From positions 1-16,117 of the forward strand of contig CAMPJN010000045.1 of assembly GCA_946886875.1 (NCBI GenBank): a stretch of DNA of 16,117 nucleotides, written 5' to 3'. The position numbers were made by a program, and so were the translations under genes. The DNA comes from an uncultured Pseudomonas sp. (GTDB taxonomy: Bacteria; Pseudomonadota; Gammaproteobacteria; Pseudomonadales; Pseudomonadaceae). The notes beneath the pieces were generated by a model. It made no database searches. It saw only the letters and a list, made by a program, of their open reading frames with translations, and was not told the DNA's origin. This document shows positions 6,817-13,760 of this stretch, piece after piece. Numbering within the stretch: the first letter of the stretch is position 1; every line of letters begins with the position of its first letter.

Positions 6817-7209
6817 ATGTCTTATAACTGGGATCTTATCGAGCGGTTGTTGCACGAAGTACAAAACTCGGCTGGCAAAAGTTTTGCCGCGCGCGCCTAT
6901 GCCGAACAACTCGCAGAGGAATTGGAACGCGCAGGCGAGCACACCGACGATCTCGACAGCCTCAAAGCGCTGGCTGCGGAATATGAAGCGCAATTACTCA
7001 GCTCCGGGTTCATCGCGCCGCGTCCGGAAGAGGAAGGCGGCAATGGCGAGAATTTCGTGCTGACCGAGCGAGGCCTGCAATTACTGAGCATGATCGACAG
7101 CAGCATTCCCGGCGGCGAGCACTCCCGCGAAGCGCTCGAACAGCAAGGCACGGCGGCCTTGGTGCCGGAAATTTTCGACGAGGTGGCCAGCGAGGCGAAT
7201 CTGGTTTGA
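6817..7209 (+). CDS. hypothetical protein, possible winged-helix (DUF2513-like)
   Basis: A 130-residue soluble protein with no signal peptide or membrane segment. The N-terminus MSYNWDLIERLLHEVQ (1-16) is helical and resembles the opening of DUF2513 proteins as I recall them. Residues 45-64 are a further helix, and FIAPRPEEEGGNGENFVLTERGLQLL (65-90) looks like the strand-turn-helix of a winged helix ending in LTERG. The C-terminus is acidic (net negative overall). From memory, near-identical proteins occur throughout Pseudomonas, sometimes labelled transcriptional regulator, without experimental support known to me. AGGGAG lies 8 bases upstream of the ATG. It is a single gene preceded by hairpins and followed by one at 7234-7262. 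Confidence 0.75.
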   Translation: MSYNWDLIERLLHEVQNSAGKSFAARAYAEQLAEELERAGEHTDDLDSLKALAAEYEAQLLSSGFIAPRPEEEGGNGENFVLTERGLQLLSMIDSSIPGGEHSREALEQQGTAALVPEIFDEVASEANLV

Positions 7210-7531
7210 TGCGCTAACCAACGCTGCAGCGGTCGGCTTGCCGGAGGAGTTGCGGCAAGCCGTGCGGCGCCTTGTCTGTTGGCTGAGGTTGCCCGCCATC
7301 GTCGGTACATATTGCTCAACGCCCGCCCTTGCAGTCTGCCCTTCTGCGACCAGACCCTGCCGGTTTGTGGCAGAGCCTATCTCTTCCAGTCTTTACCCTT
7401 GAACAGCCTGAAAGTAAGGACAACTTTTGCCTCGAAAAATGGCAAGACTGCCTCGTTGTGATGTTCTCGCGTATGCGAAGGATCACTAGCCGGCTATCCT
7501 GCAACCTGCGGTGCTCGGCTAAGGTATTGGC
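7210..7531. other. 322-bp gap between the 6817 gene and the solute-binding gene
   Basis: Apart from the hairpin at 7234-7262 I see no gene, repeat or RNA. The promoter of the 7532 operon must lie here; TTGAAC at about 7399 is the only -35-like hexamer I noticed and it lacks a good -10 partner at normal spacing, so I do not call one. Confidence 0.4.
7234..7262 (+). terminator. terminator-like hairpin without U-tract
   Basis: CGGCTTGCCG (7234-7243) and CGGCAAGCCG (7253-7262) form a perfect 10-bp stem with a 9-base loop, 25 bases after the stop of the 6817 gene. Position and stability suit an intrinsic terminator, but what follows, TGCGGCGCCTTGTCTG, has no proper U-run, so termination may be inefficient or the hairpin may protect the mRNA 3' end. 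Confidence 0.5.
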
Positions 7532-8254
7532 ATGAAATGGTTGTCCGCCCTGGTATTGCTGTGCTCCAGCTTGATGGCCATCGGCGCGCCGTTGCGTTTC
7601 GGCTTTGGTACGCATAAACCACCCTATGTATTCGAGGGGGAACCTAGGGGGCTGGAGTTCGAGATCGTCACAGCGGCCGCGGCCAAGGCGGGCTTCGTTA
7701 TCGAGGTGCTGTATGCGCCCATGGAGCGCCTGCATCTGCTGTTGCGGCGGGGACAAATCGACGCTATTGCCACCACCAACGACAATAGCGGTGTGCCGGG
7801 CTTTTATTCCGTTCCCTATATCCACTATCAGAACGTGGCGTTGGCGTTGCGCTCCCGCGGCTACAAGATCGAACGGATTGCCGATCTCAAGCACTACTCG
7901 CTCAGCGCTTTTCAGCGTGCGCGCTATCTGCTCGGTGGCGAGTATGCGCAAATGGTGGAGCACCATCTGCGCTACCGCGAGGAGGCCAACCAGATTGCCC
8001 GTAACCGCTTGCTCTATAGCGGCCGTGTCGATGTGGTGGTCGGCGATATGCGGATTTTTCAGTACTTCAACCGTGAGGTGGGCGATCAGGTCGATGTCAG
8101 CCAGGCGCTGACTGTTTATCCGCTGTTCGCACCGACCCCTTATCGCGTCGGCTTCGTTTCCGAAGATCTACGCGATCGCTTCAATGAAGGCCTGAGAGCC
8201 TTGCGCGAAAGCGGTGAGTACATGGCCATAGAGCGCAAATACGACAGCTATTGA
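7532..8254 (+). CDS. periplasmic solute-binding protein, SBP_bac_3 family
   Basis: A 240-residue protein with a signal peptide (about 1-18, cleavage near IGA). The mature domain begins with LRFGFGTHKPPYVF, the usual first strand and ligand-loop of family-3 solute-binding proteins, followed by GLEFEIVTAAAAKAG (40-54), the RRGQIDAIA motif (72-80) and a second lobe ending in LRESGEYMAIERKY (224-237). Family members bind amino acids or similar small polar ligands in the periplasm for an ABC importer, or act as stand-alone sensors. No permease or ATPase gene is adjacent, so it either serves a distant transporter or has another role. AAGG lies 7 bases before the ATG. The sugar-dehydrogenase gene starts 33 bp after its stop, suggesting one transcript. 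Confidence 0.85.
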   Translation: MKWLSALVLLCSSLMAIGAPLRFGFGTHKPPYVFEGEPRGLEFEIVTAAAAKAGFVIEVLYAPMERLHLLLRRGQIDAIATTNDNSGVPGFYSVPYIHYQNVALALRSRGYKIERIADLKHYSLSAFQRARYLLGGEYAQMVEHHLRYREEANQIARNRLLYSGRVDVVVGDMRIFQYFNREVGDQVDVSQALTVYPLFAPTPYRVGFVSEDLRDRFNEGLRALRESGEYMAIERKYDSY

Positions 8255-8287
8255 GCGCTGGCGAGCAAACCGGCGAAGGAGAAAGCC

Positions 8288-9433
8288 ATGACCTATCGGC
8301 AGCTATGGGGTTACCTCGGATTGTTGGTGGCACTGGCCACTACGGCACAGGCCGATGACCAGCAATGGTCGAGCGCGCAGGGCCGTTTGCAGGTCGATAC
8401 GCTGGTGTCGGAGCTGGAAAACCCCTGGGCGCTGGCTTTTCTGCCCAATGCCCAGGGCATGTTGGTGACCGAACGGCCTGGGCGGCTGCGTCTGGTCAGC
8501 TATCAGGGGGCAATGTCCGCGCCCATCGAGGGTGTGCCCGAGGTGTATGCCAAGGGCCAGGGCGGCTTGCTCGATGTCGCGCTGTCGCCGGATTTCGCTA
8601 ACGATCGTCTGGTTTACCTGGCCTACGCCGAAGGCGGTAACGATGGGCGCGCCGGCACCGCGGTCGGGCGCGGCAGGTTGTCCGCGGACAATCGTCAGCT
8701 TGAGAAATTTACGGTGATTTTCCGTCAGGCGCCGAAGCTCTCCACGGGCGTTCACTTCGGCTCAAGGCTGGTGTTCGACCGCGATGGCTATCTGTTCGTC
8801 ACCCTCGGTGAAAATAATCAACGTCCGACCGCACAGCATCTCGACAAGCTGCAAGGCAAGGTGGTGCGCCTGCACGCGGACGGTCAGGTGCCGCGCGACA
8901 ACCCTTTTGTCGGCCGCCCGGAGATTCGCCCGGAGATCTGGTCCTATGGTCATCGCAACCCGCAGGGCGCTGCGCTCAATCCCTGGACCGGGCAGTTGTG
9001 GACTCACGAACACGGCCCGCGTGGTGGCGACGAGATCAATATCCCCTTGGCCGGCAAAAACTATGGTTGGCCGCTCGCTACCCATGGCGTCAACTACAGC
9101 TTCCTGGCGATTCCCGAGACCCAGGGCAAAAGGGTAGCGGGAACCGAGCCACCGCTGCATGTATGGGAGAAGTCGCCGGCGATCAGCGGCATGGCGTTCT
9201 ACGATGCCGAGCGCTTCCCGCAGTGGCAGGGTGATTTGTTTATCGGCGCTCTGGTTGAGCGAGCCTTGATCCGTCTGGAAATGGACGGCGAGCGGGTGGT
9301 GGCTGAGGAACGTCTGCTCGAAGAGCTGGAGGCGCGTATTCGCGATGTGCGCCAGGGGCCAGACGGTTTCCTCTACGTATTGACCGACGAGGCCAAGGGC
9401 CGCTTGCTGCGTGTGGGTCTACCGCCAGAGTAG
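8288..9433 (+). CDS. PQQ-dependent sugar dehydrogenase (soluble aldose dehydrogenase type)
   Basis: A 381-residue exported beta-propeller enzyme with a signal peptide (1-22, cleavage after AQA). Family marks in order: NPWALAFLP (45-53), TERPGRL (61-67), GQGGLLDVALSPDF (90-103), HFGSRLVFDRDGYLFV (156-171, with His156 in the position of the catalytic base of soluble glucose dehydrogenase), GHRNPQG (211-217), HEHGPRGGDEIN (240-251) and GKNYGWP (256-262). Such enzymes oxidise sugars or other aldehydes/alcohols in the periplasm using PQQ with bound calcium; E. coli YliI is the usual small relative. The substrate is not readable. AAGGAG lies 6 bases before the ATG. Its stop is 5 bp from the convergent stop of the membrane enzyme gene. 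Confidence 0.9.
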   Translation: MTYRQLWGYLGLLVALATTAQADDQQWSSAQGRLQVDTLVSELENPWALAFLPNAQGMLVTERPGRLRLVSYQGAMSAPIEGVPEVYAKGQGGLLDVALSPDFANDRLVYLAYAEGGNDGRAGTAVGRGRLSADNRQLEKFTVIFRQAPKLSTGVHFGSRLVFDRDGYLFVTLGENNQRPTAQHLDKLQGKVVRLHADGQVPRDNPFVGRPEIRPEIWSYGHRNPQGAALNPWTGQLWTHEHGPRGGDEINIPLAGKNYGWPLATHGVNYSFLAIPETQGKRVAGTEPPLHVWEKSPAISGMAFYDAERFPQWQGDLFIGALVERALIRLEMDGERVVAEERLLEELEARIRDVRQGPDGFLYVLTDEAKGRLLRVGLPPE

Positions 9434-9438
9434 ACCGA

Positions 9439-11655
9439 TCAGGGCGTTAGCAGCTCGATCTCCTCGGCGTCTTTTTGCGCTGCGAGCAAGCGCTCTTTCA
9501 GCGGCTCGCTGACGACGCTGAAATCGACGATTTCAATGCTGCCGCGACCCTGGCCCAGCAGGTGAAAGGAAAACGCCTTGCGGGCCTTGAGGTTGTCGAA
9601 GGTGAAGCTGACTTCGACGGGTTTGTCGAGGGTGAGCAGCGGCAAGACCGGTACCGGTACCAGCGTATCGCGGTCGTATTCCTTGGTCTTCAGTTGCAGC
9701 ATGGCACCGTGCCTGTCCATGCGCACCGCGCGTATTTTCAGGCTGACTCGGGTGCGCGTGCCCTCGGGCAGCTCCAGGTACTGGGCGCCGACCAGGTTGT
9801 CGGCCCAGTCGTCGCGGGCGGTCACGCTGAGTTTGATCGGCGTGCGCTGGGCGAACTGGTAGTGCGGTTGTGGCTGGCCGGCACGCAAGGATTGGTCGAG
9901 CAACTCCGCGCGCTGGCTGAGCAGGCGCGCCGGGCGGCCGCTGAGTCGGCGCAGATAACGCGCGCTGTCGGCGATAAAGCCCGGGCTGGCGTATTGGCGA
10001 CATACCTGGCGGAAATCGCATTCGGTGAACGTGCCCCGACCGTCGTGTTCACGGAGCAAACCGTTGGTGTAGGAAATCATCGTCCGCCCGCTGGTGTAGT
10101 CGCGCAGCAACGAGCGCCCGGCGATATCCGCCGGCATCGGCAGGGCGAAATAATCGAGCACCGAAGCGGTCAGGTCGACGTGGCCGTAGACCCCATGCTT
10201 CAGCGCCGGCAACTGCGCCTGTTCGGGGGCGAGCAGCAGGTTGAAGCCCCAGGCCGAGGCCAGGCGGACGTTCTCCAGGCCGTGGGACTCATCGGATGTG
10301 ACTATGACCAGAGTGTCCTTTAGCACGCCCTGATCGTGCAGCGCTTGCAGGAAGTCCGCCACCGAGTCGTCGAGGTAGGCGATGGCCGCTTGTTTGGCGG
10401 TCGGGAAGCGTTCGAGGTAATCGGCCGGTGCCGAGTAGGGCTGATGAGTACCCACGGTCAACAGGGTCAGCATCCATGGCTGCTTGCGCTTGCGCAGTTG
10501 CTGCACGTAACCCAGCGCCCCTTCGAAGTAGGCCTTATCGTCCATGCCCCAGGGGAAGTCCAGGTAAGGCTTGTTGTTGAACCAGCTGCGGCCGAGGGTT
10601 TTGTCGAAACCCATGCGCGGCATGATCTGGTCCTTGGCCATAAAGCGCAGCCCGGCACCTTGCAGGTAATGGGTGCTGAAGCCGTTCTCGCGCAATTGCG
10701 CCGGCAGGCATTGTTCGCTGCGTTCGGGGTTGTTGAGCAGTTCGATGCCTTTCGGCGTGCCCGAATCGAGTTTGCCGTAATCGCCACAGAGCATGGCGTA
10801 AAGGCCGCGAATGGTCTGATGACTGTGCAGCACATAGTCGCTAGTGAGCATGCCGCGCTCGGCCCAGGCGCTCAGCCGCGGCATTGGCGCTTGCTGATAG
10901 CTGCTGCCGATGGCCTTGCGGCTGGCCTCGATATAGGCGCCGGGAACGCCTTCCAGGGTGACGATCAGCACATTGCGCGCCTTGCCGGCCTGGGCGAGCA
11001 AGGGCGTGCCTTGCAGGTCGAGCCGGGTGAGGTCGTTGATGTCCGGCGGGCTGCTCGGCAAGTCCGCATCGAGCCAGTCCTGGGTTTGCCGTTGCGCGCT
11101 GCTCAGACCTTCGGCCAGCAATTTATGCGGCAGGTTGAATTGCAGCCATTGGTCGGCGTCGCTGGGGCTGCGGTACTGCAGGGCGGCATGGCCGATAAGC
11201 AGCACCAGCCCGGGAAGCAGCCAGACGGGGGAGAGCGTCGGCTGCGCGGCGGCTTGGCGCCAGCGTAGAAACAGATAGCCCAACAGGCACAGCCCCAAAG
11301 CCACCGCCAGAAAGGGTTGGCTGAGACCGCTACCCTGAGCCGAGCGGCTGAGAAATTGCGCGTCGCTCAGGTAGTGCAGGTCGGCAAGCTCCGGCATCCG
11401 CCCGACGGCGCTAACCAGCTCCACTGTGCCCAGGGCGAACAGGCACCAGATCAGCAGCAGCGGCAGGCTCAGCAGCCAGCTGCGCTGATACAGCAACACC
11501 AGTAACAGGCTGCCGATGGCCAGGTCGGAGAGCAGGCCGAACGGATGCGCCCAGCCCAAGGCATAGCGGCTAGCCAGGGGAATGAGGATAAGCAGAAAAC
11601 CCAGCGGCAGCAGGGCGCTAACCGGGTGTTGCAGCCAATGGCTGAAAGGACGCAC
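9439..11655 (-). CDS. LTA synthase/phosphoglycerol transferase-like membrane sulfatase-fold enzyme
   Basis: A 738-residue inner-membrane protein. Residues 1-160 contain about five transmembrane helices, and the rest faces the periplasm. The alkaline-phosphatase/sulfatase-fold domain starts at NVLIVTLEG (228-236) with metal ligand Glu235. The catalytic threonine is Thr281 in HSHQTIRG, followed by GTHQPY (402-407), TSDESHG (453-459) and YGHVDLTASVLDYF (490-503). This is the architecture of lipoteichoic acid synthases and of OpgB, which transfers phosphoglycerol from phosphatidylglycerol to periplasmic glucans. In a Gram-negative cell the second role, or another envelope glycan as acceptor, is more plausible. 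A C-terminal extension of about 180 residues (560-738) looks like an extra beta domain. The start is GTG with AGGAG 5 bases upstream. Single gene; substrate uncertain. Confidence 0.85.
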   Translation of the reverse strand: MRPFSHWLQHPVSALLPLGFLLILIPLASRYALGWAHPFGLLSDLAIGSLLLVLLYQRSWLLSLPLLLIWCLFALGTVELVSAVGRMPELADLHYLSDAQFLSRSAQGSGLSQPFLAVALGLCLLGYLFLRWRQAAAQPTLSPVWLLPGLVLLIGHAALQYRSPSDADQWLQFNLPHKLLAEGLSSAQRQTQDWLDADLPSSPPDINDLTRLDLQGTPLLAQAGKARNVLIVTLEGVPGAYIEASRKAIGSSYQQAPMPRLSAWAERGMLTSDYVLHSHQTIRGLYAMLCGDYGKLDSGTPKGIELLNNPERSEQCLPAQLRENGFSTHYLQGAGLRFMAKDQIMPRMGFDKTLGRSWFNNKPYLDFPWGMDDKAYFEGALGYVQQLRKRKQPWMLTLLTVGTHQPYSAPADYLERFPTAKQAAIAYLDDSVADFLQALHDQGVLKDTLVIVTSDESHGLENVRLASAWGFNLLLAPEQAQLPALKHGVYGHVDLTASVLDYFALPMPADIAGRSLLRDYTSGRTMISYTNGLLREHDGRGTFTECDFRQVCRQYASPGFIADSARYLRRLSGRPARLLSQRAELLDQSLRAGQPQPHYQFAQRTPIKLSVTARDDWADNLVGAQYLELPEGTRTRVSLKIRAVRMDRHGAMLQLKTKEYDRDTLVPVPVLPLLTLDKPVEVSFTFDNLKARKAFSFHLLGQGRGSIEIVDFSVVSEPLKERLLAAQKDAEEIELLTP

Positions 11656-11807
11656 GACAACTCCTGAGCTGATCGCGTGTTGAAATGCCGCGATTCAAGA
11701 CTGGTCATGATTTTGAAACAATATTATGAGTAGACGCCAGTAATCCCTGCCAATTCAGCAGAAATAGTTAGCGGGCGAAGCGGGGAGGGTGGAAGGCCGG
11801 AGGCAGC

Positions 11808-11836
11808 CAGCGCTTTGTGGAACCGGCAAAGCGCTG
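11808..11836 (-). terminator. terminator-like hairpin after the 62-residue gene
   Basis: CAGCGCTTTG (11808-11817) pairs perfectly with CAAAGCGCTG (11827-11836), a 10-bp stem with a 9-base loop, beginning 19 bases after the stop at 11856 on the minus strand. No U-run follows. It probably ends or stabilises the short transcript and separates it from the LTA-synthase-like gene downstream. Confidence 0.5.
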
Positions 11837-11855
11837 CGTGGCTCGGTAGGCGGGA

Positions 11856-12044
11856 TTACTTCTTGCCGATGGTGATTTGCTTGGACGTGCCGTAAACCTG
11901 GCCGCTGACGCCTTTGGCGATTTGCTGGATCTCACCGCCGGATTTCAAAAAAGCCGCGATTTGCGCATCGATCGAAGCGCTGGTTTCAACGGCTGGAGCG
12001 GGTTTCGGTTTGCTATTGGATGCTTTAACGCGCATGACGATCAT
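11856..12044 (-). CDS. small basic protein with a SutA-like C-terminal motif
   Basis: A protein of 59-62 residues without signal peptide or membrane segment. Residues 6-22 are Lys/Pro/Ala-rich and probably disordered; residues 24-44 hold a helix ending in IAAFLKSGGEIQQI, and the tail is short and basic (GKK end). The FL..GG...I pattern recalls the segment FLARGGKVQEI in the RNA-polymerase-associated protein SutA of P. aeruginosa as I remember it, but the acidic N-terminus of SutA is absent. Two starts are possible: ATG 12044 (AGG only 3 bases away) or ATG 12035 (AGG 12 bases away), neither ideally spaced. The gene has its own AT-rich promoter region and a following hairpin, so I take it as real. 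Function unknown. Confidence 0.7.
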   Translation of the reverse strand: MIVMRVKASNSKPKPAPAVETSASIDAQIAAFLKSGGEIQQIAKGVSGQVYGTSKQITIGKK

Positions 12045-12354
12045 TAACCTATTTAAAAATTAATTGGCCGCAGATTGTACGCGAATTGCTTGACAATTGC
12101 TTGGTAAATAACGGCCGATGTCGCCTTTAGCCTATTTCAATAATCGCTGAATATTTCGTCCTGGCAGCGTATATATCGCCTAAGTCATTGTTTGATAACG
12201 TTTAGATTGAAATATACGAGTTATTTGGAAAGTTTTTACAGGAAAGTATTTTTCGATTCGATGCGGGCGCTCGATGCACATTCTGGCCCATCGGGGCCGA
12301 GAAACCCGGCGGCAACTCAGGTAGAATGCCGGCCTCGCAACGAGGGTAGGCACC
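12045..12354. other. 310-bp AT-rich divergent intergenic region
   Basis: Divergent starts lie at 12044 (minus) and 12355 (plus). The part from about 12045 to 12260 is clearly richer in A+T than its surroundings, with runs such as TATATAT (12171-12177) and AAGTTTTTACA. It holds the candidate promoter at 12074-12103. On the cvfB side TAGAAT at 12322-12327 is a -10-like hexamer with no good -35. No gene is seen. AT-rich patches of this kind often bind the H-NS-like proteins MvaT/MvaU in Pseudomonas. Confidence 0.45.
12074..12103 (-). promoter_or_regulatory. candidate promoter and phased direct repeat for the 62-residue gene
   Basis: On the minus strand TACAAT (12079 down to 12074) is a good -10 hexamer, 29 bp upstream of the ATG at 12044. 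The -35 position at 12097-12102 reads AAGCAA, a poor match. The 9-mer AATTGCTTG (plus-strand sense) occurs at 12084-12092 and 12095-12103, spaced exactly 11 bp and covering the spacer and -35. A weak -35 overlapped by a repeat phased by one helical turn suits activator binding; this is inference. Confidence 0.4.
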
Positions 12355-13197
12355 ATGGCTGTAATTGGACGAATGAATAGTTTGCAGGTCGTTAAACACA
12401 CCGACTTCGGCTTGTATCTGGATGGCGGCGCGGATGGCGAAATACTTTTGCCCAAGCGCTATATCCCCAAGGATACGCCGAGCGAGGTGGAAGACTGGCT
12501 GAACGTATTCATTTACCTCGACAGCGACGACAAGCTGATTGCCACCACGGAAAAACCAAAGGTCCAGGTCGGGGAGTTCGCCAGCTTGAAGGTGGTGGAC
12601 ATCAACCGCGTCGGCCTGTTTCTCGACTGGGGTTTGCCGAAAGACCTGTTGCTGCCGCATTCCGAAGAGAAGCGCCCGCTGCAGGTCGGCGACTATTGTG
12701 TGGTGCATGTATTTCTCGACAAGCGCAGCAAACGCATCACCGCCACCGCGCGTCTGGATCGCTACCTCGATAACGTGCCGGCCACCTACAAGCCTGGCCA
12801 GGAAGTCGACCTGTTGGTCGCCGAGTCCACCGACATGGGTTTCAAGGCGATTATCAATGGCAAGCACTGGGGCCTGATTCACAAGAACGAACTGTTCAAA
12901 TTCCTGCGTAGCGGTATGCAGGAAAAGGGCTTTATCAAAGAAGTGCGCGCCGACGGCAAAATCAGCCTGAGCTTGCAGCTGGTCGGCCAGGAGGCTGCCA
13001 GCAGCCTGGGTGAACAGATTCTCAACAAGCTGCGCGAGCAGGGCGGCATGCTGCCGCTCAACGATAAAAGCTCGCCGGAAGCGATCAGCGCGTTGTTCCG
13101 CGTCAGTAAAGGCAATTTCAAAAAAGCCATCGGCGGCCTCTACAAACAAGGCCGTATTCTGATCCACGAAGACCGTATCGAACTGGCCGACAAGTAG
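12355..13197 (+). CDS. cvfB: CvfB-like S1 RNA-binding protein
   Basis: A 280-residue cytoplasmic protein of the CvfB/YitL family. Three consecutive S1-type OB folds can be placed at about 5-64 (FGLYLDGGADGEILLP), 70-133 (VGLFLDWGLPKDLLLP) and 147-208 (GFKAIINGKHWGLIH, ending KISLSLQ), followed by a C-terminal winged helix at about 217-278 (PEAISALFRVSKGNFKKAIGGLYKQGRI). CvfB of Staphylococcus binds RNA and affects virulence gene expression; in Pseudomonas the role is not established to my knowledge, so RNA binding is the safe prediction. The ATG has GAGGG 8 bases upstream. It is followed after 77 bp by tRNA-Thr on the same strand. Full family length with nothing missing. Confidence 0.9.
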   Translation: MAVIGRMNSLQVVKHTDFGLYLDGGADGEILLPKRYIPKDTPSEVEDWLNVFIYLDSDDKLIATTEKPKVQVGEFASLKVVDINRVGLFLDWGLPKDLLLPHSEEKRPLQVGDYCVVHVFLDKRSKRITATARLDRYLDNVPATYKPGQEVDLLVAESTDMGFKAIINGKHWGLIHKNELFKFLRSGMQEKGFIKEVRADGKISLSLQLVGQEAASSLGEQILNKLREQGGMLPLNDKSSPEAISALFRVSKGNFKKAIGGLYKQGRILIHEDRIELADK

Positions 13198-13232
13198 AGC
13201 AGTTCCGCCCGCCTGGGCCGGCAAAAACCTGC

Positions 13233-13263
13233 TTGAGCCTTGCCCGGCTACGTTGAATAATAC
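13233..13263 (+). promoter_or_regulatory. probable tRNA-Thr promoter
   Basis: TTGAGC (13233-13238) as -35 and AATAAT (13256-13261) as -10 with a 17-bp spacer, followed by a GC-rich stretch (GCCGGC, 13264-13269) like the discriminator of stringently controlled stable-RNA promoters. It lies just upstream of the tRNA 5' end at 13275. Confidence 0.45.
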
Positions 13264-13274
13264 GCCGGCATCGT

Positions 13275-13350
13275 GCCGGAGTAGCTCAGTTGGTAGAGCA
13301 GCGCACTCGTAACGCGAAGGTCGTAGGTTCGATTCCTATCTTCGGCACCA
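13275..13350 (+). tRNA. tRNA-Thr (anticodon CGU)
   Basis: A 76-nt cloverleaf with encoded CCA. Acceptor GCCGGAG pairs with CUUCGGC through one G5-U68 wobble. The D arm is GCUC/GAGC, the anticodon loop is CUCGUAA with CGU at 34-36 (positions 13308-13310), and the T arm is GUAGG-UUCGAUU-CCUAU. The sequence closely follows E. coli tRNA-Thr(CGU) as I remember it. In the anticodon stem only C28-G42, G29-C41 and C30-G40 are Watson-Crick: G27-A43 is also mismatched in the E. coli molecule, but A31-C39 is an extra mismatch. Reads ACG codons. Confidence 0.93.
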
Positions 13351-13498
13351 TTAGATCGATTCATGTAGTGCTAAGCAGTGAGTTCGCGCGGCAGTATCGC
13401 CTTACCCCTGAGCATGGCGCCTGCGCAGGTACTCACCCAAGCATAAGCGTCATATCCGGGCGACCATTGCTTGCGTTGATGAGTTGAGCGGCGGCGAT

Positions 13499-13547
13499 GG
13501 GGGGGAGGGGGTATTTGCCCCAGGCCGGCCACAGGCACTGGCCTGGG
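13499..13547. other. G-runs followed by an 8-bp hairpin in decayed DNA
   Basis: Seven G (13499-13505), one A and five G (13507-13511), then CCCAGGCC (13519-13526) pairing perfectly with GGCCTGGG (13540-13547) around a 13-base loop. This lies downstream of the response-regulator relic on the minus strand and may be the old transcript end. The rest of 13351-13615 shows no recognisable gene. Confidence 0.4.
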
Positions 13548-13615
13548 CCAGGTCATTAGTGACACCTTTCGCCGATCAGCACACTTTGACGGTGAGGCCC
13601 AATGCAACGGCGGAA

Positions 13616-13760
13616 TCAGAGCAGTTGTTGCGTCATTCGTCCAAGCAACCGGGCACCGTTTTCCGCTTCGGCCACGCCTGCACATCACCGCCAGTGCGAA
13701 CAATTGCTTCAAGCCTTCGCGCTTGGTGGCGTGGTCGTCGGCGATCATTAGTTTGATCAC
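13616..13760 (-). pseudogene. response regulator relic (NarL/LuxR type), frameshifted and truncated
   Basis: Starting from the GTG at 13760 the first 24 codons read VIKLMIADDHATKREGLKQLFALA, the classic opening of a NarL-type receiver domain, including the acidic pair Asp8-Asp9. The frame then turns to nonsense. About 20 bases on, another frame gives VAEAENGARLLGRMTQQLL and a stop at 13616, exactly the next expected receiver segment (...VAEAENG...). Two single-base losses around 13674-13692 explain the shifts. The beta-3 strand with the phospho-acceptor aspartate and an intact helix-turn-helix domain are absent. Its GTGA overlaps the kinase stop, so it was the co-translated partner. A short stretch near 13585-13617 (ALGLTVK in a third frame) might be debris of the HTH domain, but that is speculative. 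Confidence 0.75.

Noticed and set aside
9475..11268. Long plus-strand frames (282 and 310 codons) inside the LTA-synthase-like gene
   Set aside because: They mirror the codons of the true gene on the other strand; no recognisable protein features.
12202..13224. 340-codon open frame on the minus strand
   Set aside because: Antisense shadow of cvfB, caused by GC-rich codon bias; no domain and no ribosome-binding site.
13484..13756. 90-codon plus-strand frame opposite the regulator relic
   Set aside because: The minus strand carries clear receiver-domain sequence; the plus frame has no resemblance to any family.
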